In this document: positions 1 to 8,282 of the stretch, one piece after another | Layout of the letters: each line of letters opens with the position of its first letter | Position numbering within the stretch: position 1 is the first letter of the stretch | Assembly: GCA_022781925.1 (NCBI GenBank) | Contig: JALESO010000004.1 | Location: forward strand, 1 to 64,000 | Reading direction: 5' to 3' | DNA: 64,000 bases | Source: Lachnospiraceae bacterium | GTDB taxonomy: Bacteria; Bacillota; Clostridia; Lachnospirales; Lachnospiraceae | Program-made: the position numbers and the translations under genes | The notes under the pieces: generated by a model | Database searches by the model: none | Seen by the model: only the letters and a program-made list of their open reading frames with translations | What the model was told of the DNA's origin: nothing

Positions 1-327
1 TTTTCTTTTCTGATGACACCGGAGGAAAAGGTGGAGGCAAAGGCTGCCTATACAGCGCTGTTTGAGAAGGTGACAGCGACAGCGGTGGAGCAGAATGCAA
101 GACTGCTGGTGATGGATGAAATGCTGGATCTGTGTAATGCAGAGCTGATTGATACTGCCAGAGTGGTAGAGTTTCTGAAAAACCGCCCGGAGCAGCTGGA
201 AGTCGTGATGACAGGACGCAATCCGAAGCCGGAACTGGTGGAACTTGCAGATTACATTACGAATATGAGTGCGGTGAAACATCCATATGAAAAAGGGGTA
301 CCGGCAAGAATAGGGATTGAGATGTAG
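1..327 (+). CDS. cobO: Corrinoid adenosyltransferase, 3' part (partial)
   Basis: This is the C-terminal part of an ATP:cob(I)alamin adenosyltransferase of the CobO/BtuR/CobA type. The reading frame is open to the first base, so the gene begins outside the window; the internal ATG at base 13 is not its start. The family signatures seen are the DEMLDLCN segment (Walker B region), the VMTGRNP segment and the closing VKHPYEKGVPARIGIE. The enzyme makes adenosylcobalamin, the cofactor of lysine 5,6-aminomutase encoded by kamD/kamE further on. It lies 17 bp before kamB on the same strand, so the two are probably cotranscribed. Confidence 0.9.
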   Translation, partial: FSFLMTPEEKVEAKAAYTALFEKVTATAVEQNARLLVMDEMLDLCNAELIDTARVVEFLKNRPEQLEVVMTGRNPKPELVELADYITNMSAVKHPYEKGVPARIGIEM

Positions 328-344
328 CTGTTAGGGAGGAAAGT

Positions 345-1388
345 ATGAAATCATTGTACGAACTGGTAGCACCTTACGATTCTGTTTCTCTGATTGGAAT
401 GTGTAAAAATGCCGGAAAGACAACCACGTTGAATCAGCTGATCGCTGAACTGAAGCACAACGGGGTTTCTTTTGGTGCCACATCAGTAGGCAGAGACGGA
501 GAGAGTACGGACCTGGTTACCAATACGGTGAAACCGGGTATTTTTGTTTATAAGGGAACCATTGTTGCCACGGCAGCAGATTTACTGAAATATTGCGATA
601 CGACGCGGGAGATCCTGTGTTCTACCGGGATCTATACGCCGATGGGAGAAATCATTATCTTCCGGGCACGGACGGATGGATTTGTGCAGATCGCAGGGCC
701 GTCCATGACCAGTCAGCTGGCGGCGGTGTCGGATCTGATCCGGCCATATGGAGTGGACAAGATCCTGATCGACGGAGCACTGGGAAGAAAAAGTCTCTGT
801 TCCAGAAAAGTCAGCCAGAGCACGATCCTGTGTACCGGTGCGTCCTATCATAAGAGTCTGGCGACGGTTGTGCGGGATACGGCATATACCTGTGAGATCC
901 TGCAGCTGCCACAGGCGCCTTTTGAAGTGCCGGAGGAACTGTGGAATCAGAATGAGATGAAATACATACCGGTGACGGATCCGGAGCACATCGTGCTGCC
1001 ACAGGAGCGTATGACGCCGGAGAAAGTATGGCGGAGAGGAGCAGAGAATCCGCCGGAATACATGGTAGTCCAGGGGGGACTGACGGATGCCATGGTAAAG
1101 ACTCTGGTCATGTCAAATACAGATCTGAAAGGGAAAAAGATGGTACTGCTGGACGGCAGTAAGATCCTTCTTTCTAGCGATATGTATGAAAAACTGCAGA
1201 TCAAGGGGCTGCGGTTTGAAGTGGCGGATGCGCTGCAGCTTCTGGGGGTTACCATCAATCCGTTTTCGGCATATGGATTCCATTTTGACAAGGATGAATT
1301 TATGGAAAAAATGTCTGCGGCGATTGAAGTACCTGTCTATAATGTCAGGGATGAGTACAGGAAAAGGATCGTGTCAGATAATTTATGA
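345..1388 (+). CDS. kamB: Lysine 5,6-aminomutase reactivase subunit KamB
   Basis: A 347-residue cytoplasmic protein with a P-loop near its N-terminus (GMCKNAGKTT, residues 18-27) and no membrane segments. Its architecture and its place between an adenosyltransferase and a MutS-like ATPase match KamB, a conserved partner gene of lysine fermentation clusters thought to help replace damaged cobalamin on lysine 5,6-aminomutase. The start follows an AGGAGG-like site (gggagg, 8 bp upstream). kamC begins 45 bp after its stop. The family assignment rests on the P-loop, size and neighbourhood. The reactivase role is established knowledge of the family name, not something the sequence proves. Confidence 0.75.
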   Translation: MKSLYELVAPYDSVSLIGMCKNAGKTTTLNQLIAELKHNGVSFGATSVGRDGESTDLVTNTVKPGIFVYKGTIVATAADLLKYCDTTREILCSTGIYTPMGEIIIFRARTDGFVQIAGPSMTSQLAAVSDLIRPYGVDKILIDGALGRKSLCSRKVSQSTILCTGASYHKSLATVVRDTAYTCEILQLPQAPFEVPEELWNQNEMKYIPVTDPEHIVLPQERMTPEKVWRRGAENPPEYMVVQGGLTDAMVKTLVMSNTDLKGKKMVLLDGSKILLSSDMYEKLQIKGLRFEVADALQLLGVTINPFSAYGFHFDKDEFMEKMSAAIEVPVYNVRDEYRKRIVSDNL

Positions 1389-1433
1389 AAAAACAGAGTC
1401 AGATAAACTGGCTCAGTATATGGGGGAAAAAGA

Positions 1434-2951
1434 ATGATTCAGTTGACATATGAACAGAAAAACAGCATTGGACTGCAATATATATTGGACCGGTTGAATC
1501 CGTCTTCACCTTACGGGCAGGAGCGGGTGCGCCGCCTGACACCGTATACGGTGGAGGAACAGGATCTTCTGATGGAGGAACTGTCCAATCTGGAAAAACT
1601 GATAAATAAAAAAGATGATCTGAAACAGGAGATCAATCATCTGCGCCGTATATTTATGCAGATGAAGGATGTGCGGCCGACCATAAAAAAGGCGAGAGAA
1701 ATGTGTCTGAATGATATCGAACTGTTTGAGATGAAGAATTTTCTGATCTATTCAGAACAGGCGAGAAGCGAGGCAAACTATGTGAATGGCCAGACGAAGA
1801 TGACGGGTCTCGACTATATGGATCTGGAGGAGGCTCTGGATATCCTGGATCCGGATGGACGCCGGATTCCGAGTTTTTACATTTATGAGGCTTATTCTGA
1901 AAAACTGGATGATATCCGGAAACGCAAGCGGGAATTGGAAAAATCCATGGAGATCGCAGCGGAGGACACAAAGAAAGAGTATCAGAATCTACGGCATCAG
2001 GTCGTTCTGGAAGAGGAAGAAGAGGAACAGATCATCCGGGAACAGCTGACAAAACGGCTGCAGCCATATTTGGATGCCATGCTCTATAATGCCAATGTGA
2101 CCGGTCGCATGGATCTGCTGCTGGAGAAGCTGACCGCGACTTATTTTGGAAAAGCGGTGAAACCGGTGTTCAGCCAAATGGCGGGAGTGCGCAAGGATCC
2201 TGTGCATAAAGATGCAGAAAATGATAGCAATCATGCAGCAGATATATCGTTTAAACTGGAAAATGTGACAAATCCCTGGGTGGCTTCTGTGTTAAAAGAG
2301 CGTGGTCTGGAGTTTACTCCATTATCCATCGAACTGACACAGGGGGCGACGGTGATCACCGGTGCCAATATGGGTGGAAAGAGTATTTCACTGAAAACCA
2401 TTGTACTGAATGTACTGCTTGCCATGTGTGGCTTTTATGTATATGCGGATTATGCGGAGATCCCGTTTTTTGAGAATATCCAGATGATCTCCGAGGAACT
2501 GCAGTCTGTGCAGAGAGGCCTCTCCAGCTTTGGTGCTGAGATCATCCAGATGAAGGATGTTATTGAAAATGTGGAAAAAGAGTTCTGCTTTGTGGTACTG
2601 GATGAGTTCTCCAGAGGAACCAACCCGCATGAGGGAGCCGCACTGGTGCGTGCAGTGACAAAATATCTGAACAGCAGGCATGTGGTGGCACTCCTGGTTA
2701 CCCATTTTGACCATGTGGCGGAGTATGGCAAGGCACATTATCAGGTTGTAGGACTGAAGGATATGGATGAATCCCAGGTGCAGCATGAGATCCGTACCGC
2801 AGGTACAGAGAAAGGGGTGTCCGTCATCGCATCCCATATGAATTATGGTCTGTATCGTGTGGAGAATGAAGGAAACTGTCCGAGAGATGCATTCCGGATC
2901 TGCCGTCTGCTGGGGCTGCAGGATGATGTGATGGATCTGTTGGAAGAGTAA
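1434..2951 (+). CDS. kamC: MutS-related ATPase KamC (lysine 5,6-aminomutase reactivase)
   Basis: A 505-residue MutS-family protein. The N-terminal 300 residues are mostly helical and charged, with an acidic coiled-coil stretch near residues 170-205. The C-terminal ATPase domain shows Walker A GANMGGKS (residues 310-317), a Q-loop/signature region and the Walker B segment VLDEFSRGTNPHEG (D390-E391), followed by a VTHFDH switch. It lacks the mismatch-binding and connector domains of true MutS. With kamB it forms the conserved pair found in lysine fermentation clusters, so it more likely acts as a chaperone-like ATPase on the aminomutase than on DNA. Confidence 0.8.
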   Translation: MIQLTYEQKNSIGLQYILDRLNPSSPYGQERVRRLTPYTVEEQDLLMEELSNLEKLINKKDDLKQEINHLRRIFMQMKDVRPTIKKAREMCLNDIELFEMKNFLIYSEQARSEANYVNGQTKMTGLDYMDLEEALDILDPDGRRIPSFYIYEAYSEKLDDIRKRKRELEKSMEIAAEDTKKEYQNLRHQVVLEEEEEEQIIREQLTKRLQPYLDAMLYNANVTGRMDLLLEKLTATYFGKAVKPVFSQMAGVRKDPVHKDAENDSNHAADISFKLENVTNPWVASVLKERGLEFTPLSIELTQGATVITGANMGGKSISLKTIVLNVLLAMCGFYVYADYAEIPFFENIQMISEELQSVQRGLSSFGAEIIQMKDVIENVEKEFCFVVLDEFSRGTNPHEGAALVRAVTKYLNSRHVVALLVTHFDHVAEYGKAHYQVVGLKDMDESQVQHEIRTAGTEKGVSVIASHMNYGLYRVENEGNCPRDAFRICRLLGLQDDVMDLLEE

Positions 2952-2984
2952 ATTCTGAAGAATGTAGTAAGTACAAGATAAAAA

Positions 2985-3028
2985 AGAACTGTCTGTTTGC
3001 GGGGAAAACGTGAATGGACAGTTTTTCT
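2985..3028 (+). terminator. Terminator after kamC
   Basis: Complementary arms GAACTGTC (2987-2994) and GACAGTTT (3018-3025) are followed by a short T run. The hairpin closes the kamB-kamC transcript. The loop is long (23 nt), so the structure is only moderately strong. Confidence 0.55.
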
Positions 3029-3073
3029 GTGTTGTGAATAGGTGCTGAAAAGAATCTGGATGGAGAAGAGCAG

Positions 3074-3111
3074 GAAAGAACCGACACAGATAGCTCCGTG
3101 TCGGTTCTTTC
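3074..3111. terminator. Bidirectional terminator between kamC and nhaC
   Basis: A perfect 14-bp stem, GAAAGAACCGACAC (3074-3087) and GTGTCGGTTCTTTC (3098-3111), with a 10-nt loop. It lies between two convergent genes and could end transcription from either side. Confidence 0.75.
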
Positions 3112-3152
3112 GTTGGTTTGTTAAGAGAATTTGAAGTGTCAGTATATTATCA

Positions 3153-4733
3153 TTAATCTTCTACTGAGTTGATGATTTCCTGCTGTTCCGATGTGTATTT
3201 CCATACCTTCGGTGCGATCATAAGGATGATAACTAAGATTACGATTGCGGTTACTAAGGAAATACCTGTACTTGCTGCCTGACCGAGTCCGTTTGTAACA
3301 CCGGCAACCACGTAACCGATCGCACAGCACACAGCTACGATAACTGCGTATGGAATCTGGGTACCTACGTGTTTCAGGTGGTTACACTGAGAACCTGTGG
3401 AAGACAGGATTGTGGTATCTGAGATCGGTGAGCAGTGATCGCCGAATACAGAACCTGCTAATGTTGCAGACAGGCATGTGATTGTCATGCTTGGAGCTGC
3501 TACGGAACAGATTGAAATGATGATCGGAATCAGGATACCAAATGTTCCCCATGCTGTACCAGTTGCAAAAGAAAGTAATGCTGCAATGATAAAGATGATC
3601 GGAGCAAGGATGATAACCGGGATACCGGAGGTAGCAACAACATGAGCTACGAATTCGCCTGTTCCAAGGTAGTCACGGCATACGCTTGCGATGGTCCATG
3701 CAAATGTAAGAATGATGCAAGCCGGAACCATTGTGCATACACCCTGGCTGATGCCACCGAATAATTCTTTGAACGTAAGAACGCGACGGCATAAGTAGTA
3801 AATGAATGTAAATACTAAAGTACAGAATGCACCAAGTGCAAGTGCTGTTGCAGCAACTGTGTTACCGAAAGCTTCCATGATGGAAAGGCCTTCGCCTGAG
3901 AAGAATCCGCCAACGTACAGCATACAGAGTACACAGGATACGATCAGGACTACAATCGGAATAACAAGGTCGCATACACGGCCGTTCTGGTTTTCTTTCT
4001 CAAAGCTGGATAAGTCGTCTTCTGTCACGTCCCCCTCTGGTGAAGAGAAGATTCCTTTTGCAGCCAGTTTGTCAGCTACCAGCATCGGACCAAACTCGGA
4101 TTTCTTCTTAAAGGTTAAGAAGAGAACCATAAAGATGGATAACATTGCATACAGATTCAGCGGAATCGCCTGAATAAATGTCTGCATACCTGATACAGAA
4201 CCATCTTCCGGGAAATAGGAAATAACGGAAGCTGCCCAGGATGAGATTGGCATGATTACGCAGAGCGGAGCACCGATGGCGTCGATCTGATAAGCCAGTT
4301 TCTCACGGGAGATTTTGGATCTGTCTGTTACAGGTCTCATGATCGTTCCAACTGCCAGGCAGTGGAAGTAATCATCAATACTGAAGAAAATACCAAGTAA
4401 AGCTGTTGCAAAAAGAACGCTCTTTCTGGATTTCAACTTACTGGAAGCCCATTCTCCATAGGCTCTTGCTCCACCGGCTTTGGTAATCAGGATTACCAGA
4501 ACGCCCAGGAAGCAAAGGAAAAGGATCATGTCGGCATTAGCCCCTACTTTGTCGATCATGATGGTTACTGTTGTAGAAAGCACACCAAACGGACCAAGTC
4601 CTGCAAGTGCTGAATAAATGATTGTACCAGAGAAGACACCTGCCAAGAGTGCGAATACAACTTCTTTTGTAAGTAAGGCAAGTACAATTGCTACAATCGG
4701 TGGAATAATGGATAGAAACCCCGCATCTACCAT
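3153..4733 (-). CDS. nhaC: NhaC-family Na+/H+ antiporter
   Basis: A 526-residue polytopic membrane protein with about 12 hydrophobic segments, in the NhaC/ion-transporter superfamily. Recognisable stretches are FATGTAWGTFGI, GSVFGDHCSPISDTTIL and SIDDYFHCLAVG, which carry the polar residues typical of the ion path. The start has AGGAGG 9 bp upstream. It is transcribed toward kamC, away from the lysine degradation operon, and its start is about 320 bp from the first lysine riboswitch. NhaC genes often sit beside lysine fermentation genes. It may exchange Na+ and H+, or carry lysine or another amine. The sequence does not settle the substrate. Confidence 0.85.
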   Translation of the reverse strand: MVDAGFLSIIPPIVAIVLALLTKEVVFALLAGVFSGTIIYSALAGLGPFGVLSTTVTIMIDKVGANADMILFLCFLGVLVILITKAGGARAYGEWASSKLKSRKSVLFATALLGIFFSIDDYFHCLAVGTIMRPVTDRSKISREKLAYQIDAIGAPLCVIMPISSWAASVISYFPEDGSVSGMQTFIQAIPLNLYAMLSIFMVLFLTFKKKSEFGPMLVADKLAAKGIFSSPEGDVTEDDLSSFEKENQNGRVCDLVIPIVVLIVSCVLCMLYVGGFFSGEGLSIMEAFGNTVAATALALGAFCTLVFTFIYYLCRRVLTFKELFGGISQGVCTMVPACIILTFAWTIASVCRDYLGTGEFVAHVVATSGIPVIILAPIIFIIAALLSFATGTAWGTFGILIPIIISICSVAAPSMTITCLSATLAGSVFGDHCSPISDTTILSSTGSQCNHLKHVGTQIPYAVIVAVCCAIGYVVAGVTNGLGQAASTGISLVTAIVILVIILMIAPKVWKYTSEQQEIINSVED

Positions 4734-4994
4734 AATAAAATACCTCCTGCGTATTATATTTGCCTGACAATACGATTGCTAACTCTTTTGTATCATAAAA
4801 AAAACTGCTTGTAAAGGTTAAAAATTTTTTCTGGGAAAGGTTACCAAAAAGTCACCGGGTAAAGATGTCTAATATGGATAACTAACTAGAAAAAGTCTTT
4901 GATACAAAGAAAACAGTCCGTGACAAGCGAACAAAAACAGCAGAATATACAAAAGATACAAAAAATAGGAGAGCGTTCTGTACAAAAGTACCAG

Positions 4995-5024
4995 TTGACA
5001 GAACTGGTTACCAGGTGGTAACAT
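4995..5024 (+). promoter_or_regulatory. Promoter of the kal/lysine operon
   Basis: TTGACA (4995-5000) and TAACAT (5019-5024) are separated by 18 bp, placing a likely transcript start near 5031. That is about 24 nt before the first lysine aptamer, which fits a riboswitch-bearing leader. Confidence 0.6.
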
Positions 5025-5054
5025 GCAATCATCAACAAACAACATATTGCAGAC

Positions 5055-5218
5055 AATAGAGGCGCAGTTCATTGGGTAATCCGTAAATGATAAGGAAAAT
5101 CACTTCCAATGTTGCAGATGAAGGAGTGAGCTGCCGAAAGGAATGATCCGTGATTGGATCCTTGCTTGGGACAGGAATGTACAGTTCCTGTACTGTCATG
5201 ATATCATGGAGCACTATT
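5055..5218 (+). ncRNA. Lysine riboswitch 1 (L box), upstream of kal
   Basis: The segment has the L-box core features: AGAGGCGC just inside helix P1 (5058-5065), GCCGAAAGG (5133-5141), and a 3' part with CTGTCATG...CATGGAGCACTATT. Helix P1 is AATAG (5055-5059) with CTATT (5214-5218). The same CTATT is also the start of the 5' arm of the downstream terminator. Binding of lysine should therefore stabilise P1 and block the terminator, giving an ON switch. That logic suits genes that consume lysine. The aptamer call comes from conserved motifs read by eye. The regulatory direction is inferred from the competing helices. Confidence 0.88.
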
Positions 5219-5276
5219 AGCAAATCGTAGTACCTAATTAAACAAAGCGGGAATTGATTTGTTAGTAGTATTTTTT
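5213..5276 (+). terminator. Riboswitch-controlled terminator before kal
   Basis: Arms ACTATTAGCAAATC (5213-5226) and GATTTGTTAGTAGT (5256-5269) pair over 14 bp with two G-U wobbles and are followed by TATTTTTT. The 5' arm overlaps the 3' strand of P1 of the lysine aptamer, so the two helices exclude each other. Confidence 0.8.
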
Positions 5277-5428
5277 ACCTAAAACCACTCTTTTTTCTAT
5301 ATATCCATGATGCGTGGAGCGCTATACAATATGTATTAGCCGCATTTGCGGCAGGTACTTATTAATGGTTGACTGTTTCGAAAGAAACATAAAACACACA
5401 TCAGAAGGTATTATAGGAGGAGAAAGCA

Positions 5429-5818
5429 ATGGAAAAAATGAAATCAGTGATCAGACTGAGAATGAGCGCACATGATGCACACTACGGTGGAAATCTGGTA
5501 GACGGAGCAAGAATGCTCGGTTTATTCGGAGATGTAGCGACAGAACTTCTTATCTTAAACGATGGAGACGAGGGGCTGTTCAAAGCATATGACATGGTAG
5601 AATTCATGGAACCTGTATATGCAGGCGATTATATTGAGGCTGTTGGTGAGATCGTATCAGTTGGAAACACATCCAGAAAGATGGTATTCGAAGCACGTAA
5701 AGTAATCGCTCCGAGACCGGACATCAATGATTCCGCATGTGACATTCTTGAGGAGCCGATCGTTGTATGCCGCGCAAGCGGAACATGCGTCGTTCCGAAA
5801 GACAAACAGCGTAAGTAA
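5429..5818 (+). CDS. kal: 3-aminobutyryl-CoA ammonia-lyase
   Basis: A 129-residue single hotdog-fold protein of the size of Kal, which removes ammonia from L-3-aminobutyryl-CoA to give crotonyl-CoA in lysine fermentation. The start ATG follows GGAGGAG. The conserved N-terminal stretch with [21 protein letters not shown] fragments and the central [17 protein letters not shown] fit the family. It is the first gene behind lysine riboswitch 1 and is followed, after riboswitch 2, by kce, the enzyme that makes its substrate. The enzyme is cytoplasmic. No anomalies were seen. Confidence 0.9.
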   Translation: MEKMKSVIRLRMSAHDAHYGGNLVDGARMLGLFGDVATELLILNDGDEGLFKAYDMVEFMEPVYAGDYIEAVGEIVSVGNTSRKMVFEARKVIAPRPDINDSACDILEEPIVVCRASGTCVVPKDKQRK

Positions 5819-5889
5819 TTTAAGGGCGAACCTTTAATCAGAAAAATCAGTATTTCAGCATAATATCAAAACAAAAGCATAATATCAAA

Positions 5890-6054
5890 AATAGAGGCGC
5901 GGTTTACCGGGTAGCAGCAAATGATAAGGAACATTATTTCCGAGGTTGCCTGTGAAGGGGGAAATCGCCGAAAGACCGGATCTATAATGGGAGAAGGACT
6001 TGGGGCAAAGGCACACTGCTTTTGCACTGTCATGTGAAAACATGGGGCGCTATT
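5890..6054 (+). ncRNA. Lysine riboswitch 2 (L box), between kal and kce
   Basis: A second L-box aptamer with AGAGGCGCGG just inside P1 (5893-5902), GCCGAAAG (5967-5974) and a 3' part with CTGTCATG...CATGGGGCGCTATT. P1 is AATAG (5890-5894) with CTATT (6050-6054). The 3' strand again forms part of a downstream terminator arm. No clear promoter was seen in the 70 bp before it, so it may act on read-through from kal as an intra-operon switch. The two aptamers share their core but differ widely in peripheral sequence, so they are not a recent duplication. Confidence 0.88.
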
Positions 6055-6106
6055 CATCAGAAGTTTCGTAAAAAAGCATTCCGATGGATAGCGTCCTTTA
6101 TGTTTT
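6045..6106 (+). terminator. Riboswitch-controlled terminator before kce
   Basis: Arms GGGCGCTATTCATC (6045-6058) and GATGGATAGCGTCC (6083-6096) pair over 14 positions including G-U wobbles and are followed by TTTATGTTTT. The 5' arm contains the P1 3' strand of riboswitch 2, so ligand-bound P1 and terminator are mutually exclusive. Confidence 0.72.
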
Positions 6107-6146
6107 ATAATGTATTGGGAAAATTAGAAGAGGAGAGGTAAACGCT

Positions 6147-6965
6147 ATGGAAAAATTAATTATCACTGCATGTATCTGTGGCGCTGAGGTTACCAAAGAG
6201 CATAACCCGGCAGTTCCATATACAGTAGAGGAAATTGCAAAAGAAGCAAAAAGCGCTTACGATGCGGGAGCTTCCATCATTCATCTCCATGTAAGAGAAG
6301 ATGACGGAACACCGACACAGAGCAAGGATCGTTTCGAGGCTTGCATCAATGCGATCAAGGAAGTTTGTCCGGATGTGATCATTCAGCCATCTACTGGGGG
6401 AGCAGTTGGCATGAGTAACGAAGAACGTCTGGCTCCGACGACTTTAAGACCGGAGATGGCAACACTTGACTGCGGAACATGTAACTTCGGCGGTGATGAG
6501 ATTTTCGTAAACACAGAGAATATGATCATTGATTTCGCAAACACAATGAACGAGTACGGAATCAAACCTGAGATCGAAGTATTCGACAAAGGAATGATCG
6601 ATATGGCGATCCGTCTTCATAAAAAAGGATATATCAAAGCACCGATGCATTTTGATTTTGTAATGGGTGTAAACGGAGGTATCTCCGGGGAGCCGAGAGA
6701 TCTGCTCTTCATGGCAAACAGTATTCCGGCGGGTTCTACATGGACCGTATCCGGTGTCGGCAGATTTGAGTATCCGATGGTAACCATGGGAATTCTGATG
6801 GGCGGACATGTAAGAGTCGGCTTTGAAGACAATGTATACCTTGAAAAAGGCAGACTTGCTGCTTCCAACGGCGAGATGGTTGAGAAGGTAGTAAGAATTG
6901 CAAAAGAGCTTGGCAGACCGGTAGCAACTCCGGCAGAAGCAAGAGAGATTCTGGGATTAAAATAA
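6147..6965 (+). CDS. kce: 3-keto-5-aminohexanoate cleavage enzyme
   Basis: A 272-residue TIM-barrel enzyme of the BKACE/DUF849 family. It condenses 3-keto-5-aminohexanoate with acetyl-CoA to yield acetoacetate and 3-aminobutyryl-CoA. The zinc-binding HxH motif is present as H46-L-H48 in SIIHLHVRED, and the C-terminal GGHVRVGFEDNVYL segment carries the conserved acidic residues near the metal. Length and motifs match characterised Kce enzymes. Its start has GAGGAGAGG upstream. It lies behind lysine riboswitch 2 and about 230 bp before kdd, whose product is its substrate. Confidence 0.93.
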   Translation: MEKLIITACICGAEVTKEHNPAVPYTVEEIAKEAKSAYDAGASIIHLHVREDDGTPTQSKDRFEACINAIKEVCPDVIIQPSTGGAVGMSNEERLAPTTLRPEMATLDCGTCNFGGDEIFVNTENMIIDFANTMNEYGIKPEIEVFDKGMIDMAIRLHKKGYIKAPMHFDFVMGVNGGISGEPRDLLFMANSIPAGSTWTVSGVGRFEYPMVTMGILMGGHVRVGFEDNVYLEKGRLAASNGEMVEKVVRIAKELGRPVATPAEAREILGLK

Positions 6966-7024
6966 TCCGGGATCAGTGAAATGATCCGGTAGAGTACATA
7001 ACCGGAAATTCATGTCAGTTCAGA

Positions 7025-7097
7025 TGTAAAAGGGATTCGGTTATGAAAATGTTAAAAACCCTGACAAACGATTGCGAAGCGGCTGAATCCTTTTACA
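7025..7097 (+). other. Intercistronic hairpin between kce and kdd
   Basis: Arms TGTAAAAGGGATTCGG (7025-7040) and CTGAATCCTTTTACA (7083-7097) pair with one bulge and a wobble. The loop contains ACGATTGCGAAGC, similar to the GCGATTGTTAGC loops of terminators elsewhere in the window. No T run follows, so it may be an RNA processing or stability element rather than a terminator. A smaller hairpin (CCGG...CCGG) lies just before it at 6967-6989. Confidence 0.5.
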
Positions 7098-7198
7098 GAT
7101 AAACAAAACGTGACAAAACCGAAAAACAGTTTGGGGAAACTGCTTTTCATGCAACATTATTATAATAAGGTAAGAAAACTTTTCAGGAGGAGAAAACA

Positions 7199-8239
7199 AT
7201 GGGAAAATTAGTAGGAAACAAATATGGTATTCATCGTGTTATTGAGCCACAGGGAGTTTTAACACAGGCAGCTTTAAAGATTGACAACGACATGACAAAG
7301 AGATATTCCAACGAGATTATCTGTGATGTTATTTCCTTAAATATTGACTCTGCTTCTTTCACACAGATCGAAGAGGCATGCGGCGGCGACAAAGAGAAGA
7401 TCAAAGAGATGATCCTCGGAATCGTAAATGAGCGCGGCAAAATGCAGAACCCGGTAACAGGATCCGGCGGAATGTTTATCGGTAAAGTAGCTTACATCGG
7501 TGAAGATCTGGATCTGGACATCAAAGTTGGTGATAAGATCGCTTCTCTGGTATCTCTGTCTATGACACCACTGAAAATCGATGAGATCCTCGACATCCAT
7601 CCGGATATCGACCGTGTAGATATCAAAGGTCAGGCTGTATTATTCGAGAGCGCATTATATGCAAAACTTCCGGATGACATCAGCGAGCCGCTGGCACTGG
7701 CAGCATTAGACGTTGCAGGAGCTCCGGCACAGACAGCAAAATTAGTAAAACCGGGTCAGAGCGTTCTGGTTCTCGGTGGTGCTGGTAAATCCGGTACACT
7801 GGTTTGCTACGAAGCGATGAAACGTGTAGGACCGACGGGCCGCGTCGTTGCTATGGATTACAGCCAGGATGGCGTAGATGAGTTATTAAATCTCGGTGTA
7901 TGCCACAAAGCATTCCAGGCAAGTGCAGCACTTCCGGTAGATGTATTAGAGAAAGCTCTGGCAGCAAATGATGGCAAAGAGTACGACGTATCCATCTGCT
8001 GTGTAAACGTAAACAACTGTGAGATGTCTGCAATCCTTCCGGTACACGACGGTGGTATCGTATACTTCTTCTCCATGGCTACAAGCTTCACAAAAGCAGC
8101 ACTTGGTGCAGAGGGTGTAGGTAAAGATATCGACATGATCATCGGTAACGGATATACAAAAGGCCATGCAGAGATCACGCTTCAGGAGTTAAGAGAGAAC
8201 GAAGCAATCCGTAACCTGTTCGACCAGAAATATGTTTAA
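7199..8239 (+). CDS. kdd: L-erythro-3,5-diaminohexanoate dehydrogenase
   Basis: A 346-residue NAD(P)-dependent dehydrogenase that oxidises 3,5-diaminohexanoate to 3-keto-5-aminohexanoate, the substrate of Kce. A Rossmann nucleotide-binding motif is visible as VLVLGGAGKSGTLVCYEA around residue 190. The N-terminal part is not similar to zinc alcohol dehydrogenases, and no cysteine metal cluster is seen. The start has an AGGAGG-type site. It sits between kce and kamA on the same strand. Assignment rests on characteristic sequence and on synteny with known lysine fermentation clusters. Confidence 0.92.
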   Translation: MGKLVGNKYGIHRVIEPQGVLTQAALKIDNDMTKRYSNEIICDVISLNIDSASFTQIEEACGGDKEKIKEMILGIVNERGKMQNPVTGSGGMFIGKVAYIGEDLDLDIKVGDKIASLVSLSMTPLKIDEILDIHPDIDRVDIKGQAVLFESALYAKLPDDISEPLALAALDVAGAPAQTAKLVKPGQSVLVLGGAGKSGTLVCYEAMKRVGPTGRVVAMDYSQDGVDELLNLGVCHKAFQASAALPVDVLEKALAANDGKEYDVSICCVNVNNCEMSAILPVHDGGIVYFFSMATSFTKAALGAEGVGKDIDMIIGNGYTKGHAEITLQELRENEAIRNLFDQKYV

Positions 8240-8282
8240 TTATTCAGAGCCAAGGCAATTGACCGAGCTGTTTTGCGAGGGA

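Noticed and set aside
1434..2951. MutS-like gene as a DNA mismatch repair gene
   Set aside because: It has only the helical core and ATPase, lacks the mismatch-binding domains, and sits with kamB and cobO next to kamDE, the known context of KamC.
4734..5054. Riboswitch on the minus strand for nhaC
   Set aside because: No L-box or other aptamer motifs are found on that strand; only A/T-rich leader is seen.
5032..5223. Minus-strand reading frame over the first lysine riboswitch
   Set aside because: It covers the aptamer exactly, has no ribosome binding site and no recognisable product. The same holds for the minus-strand frame at 5866-6057 over the second aptamer.
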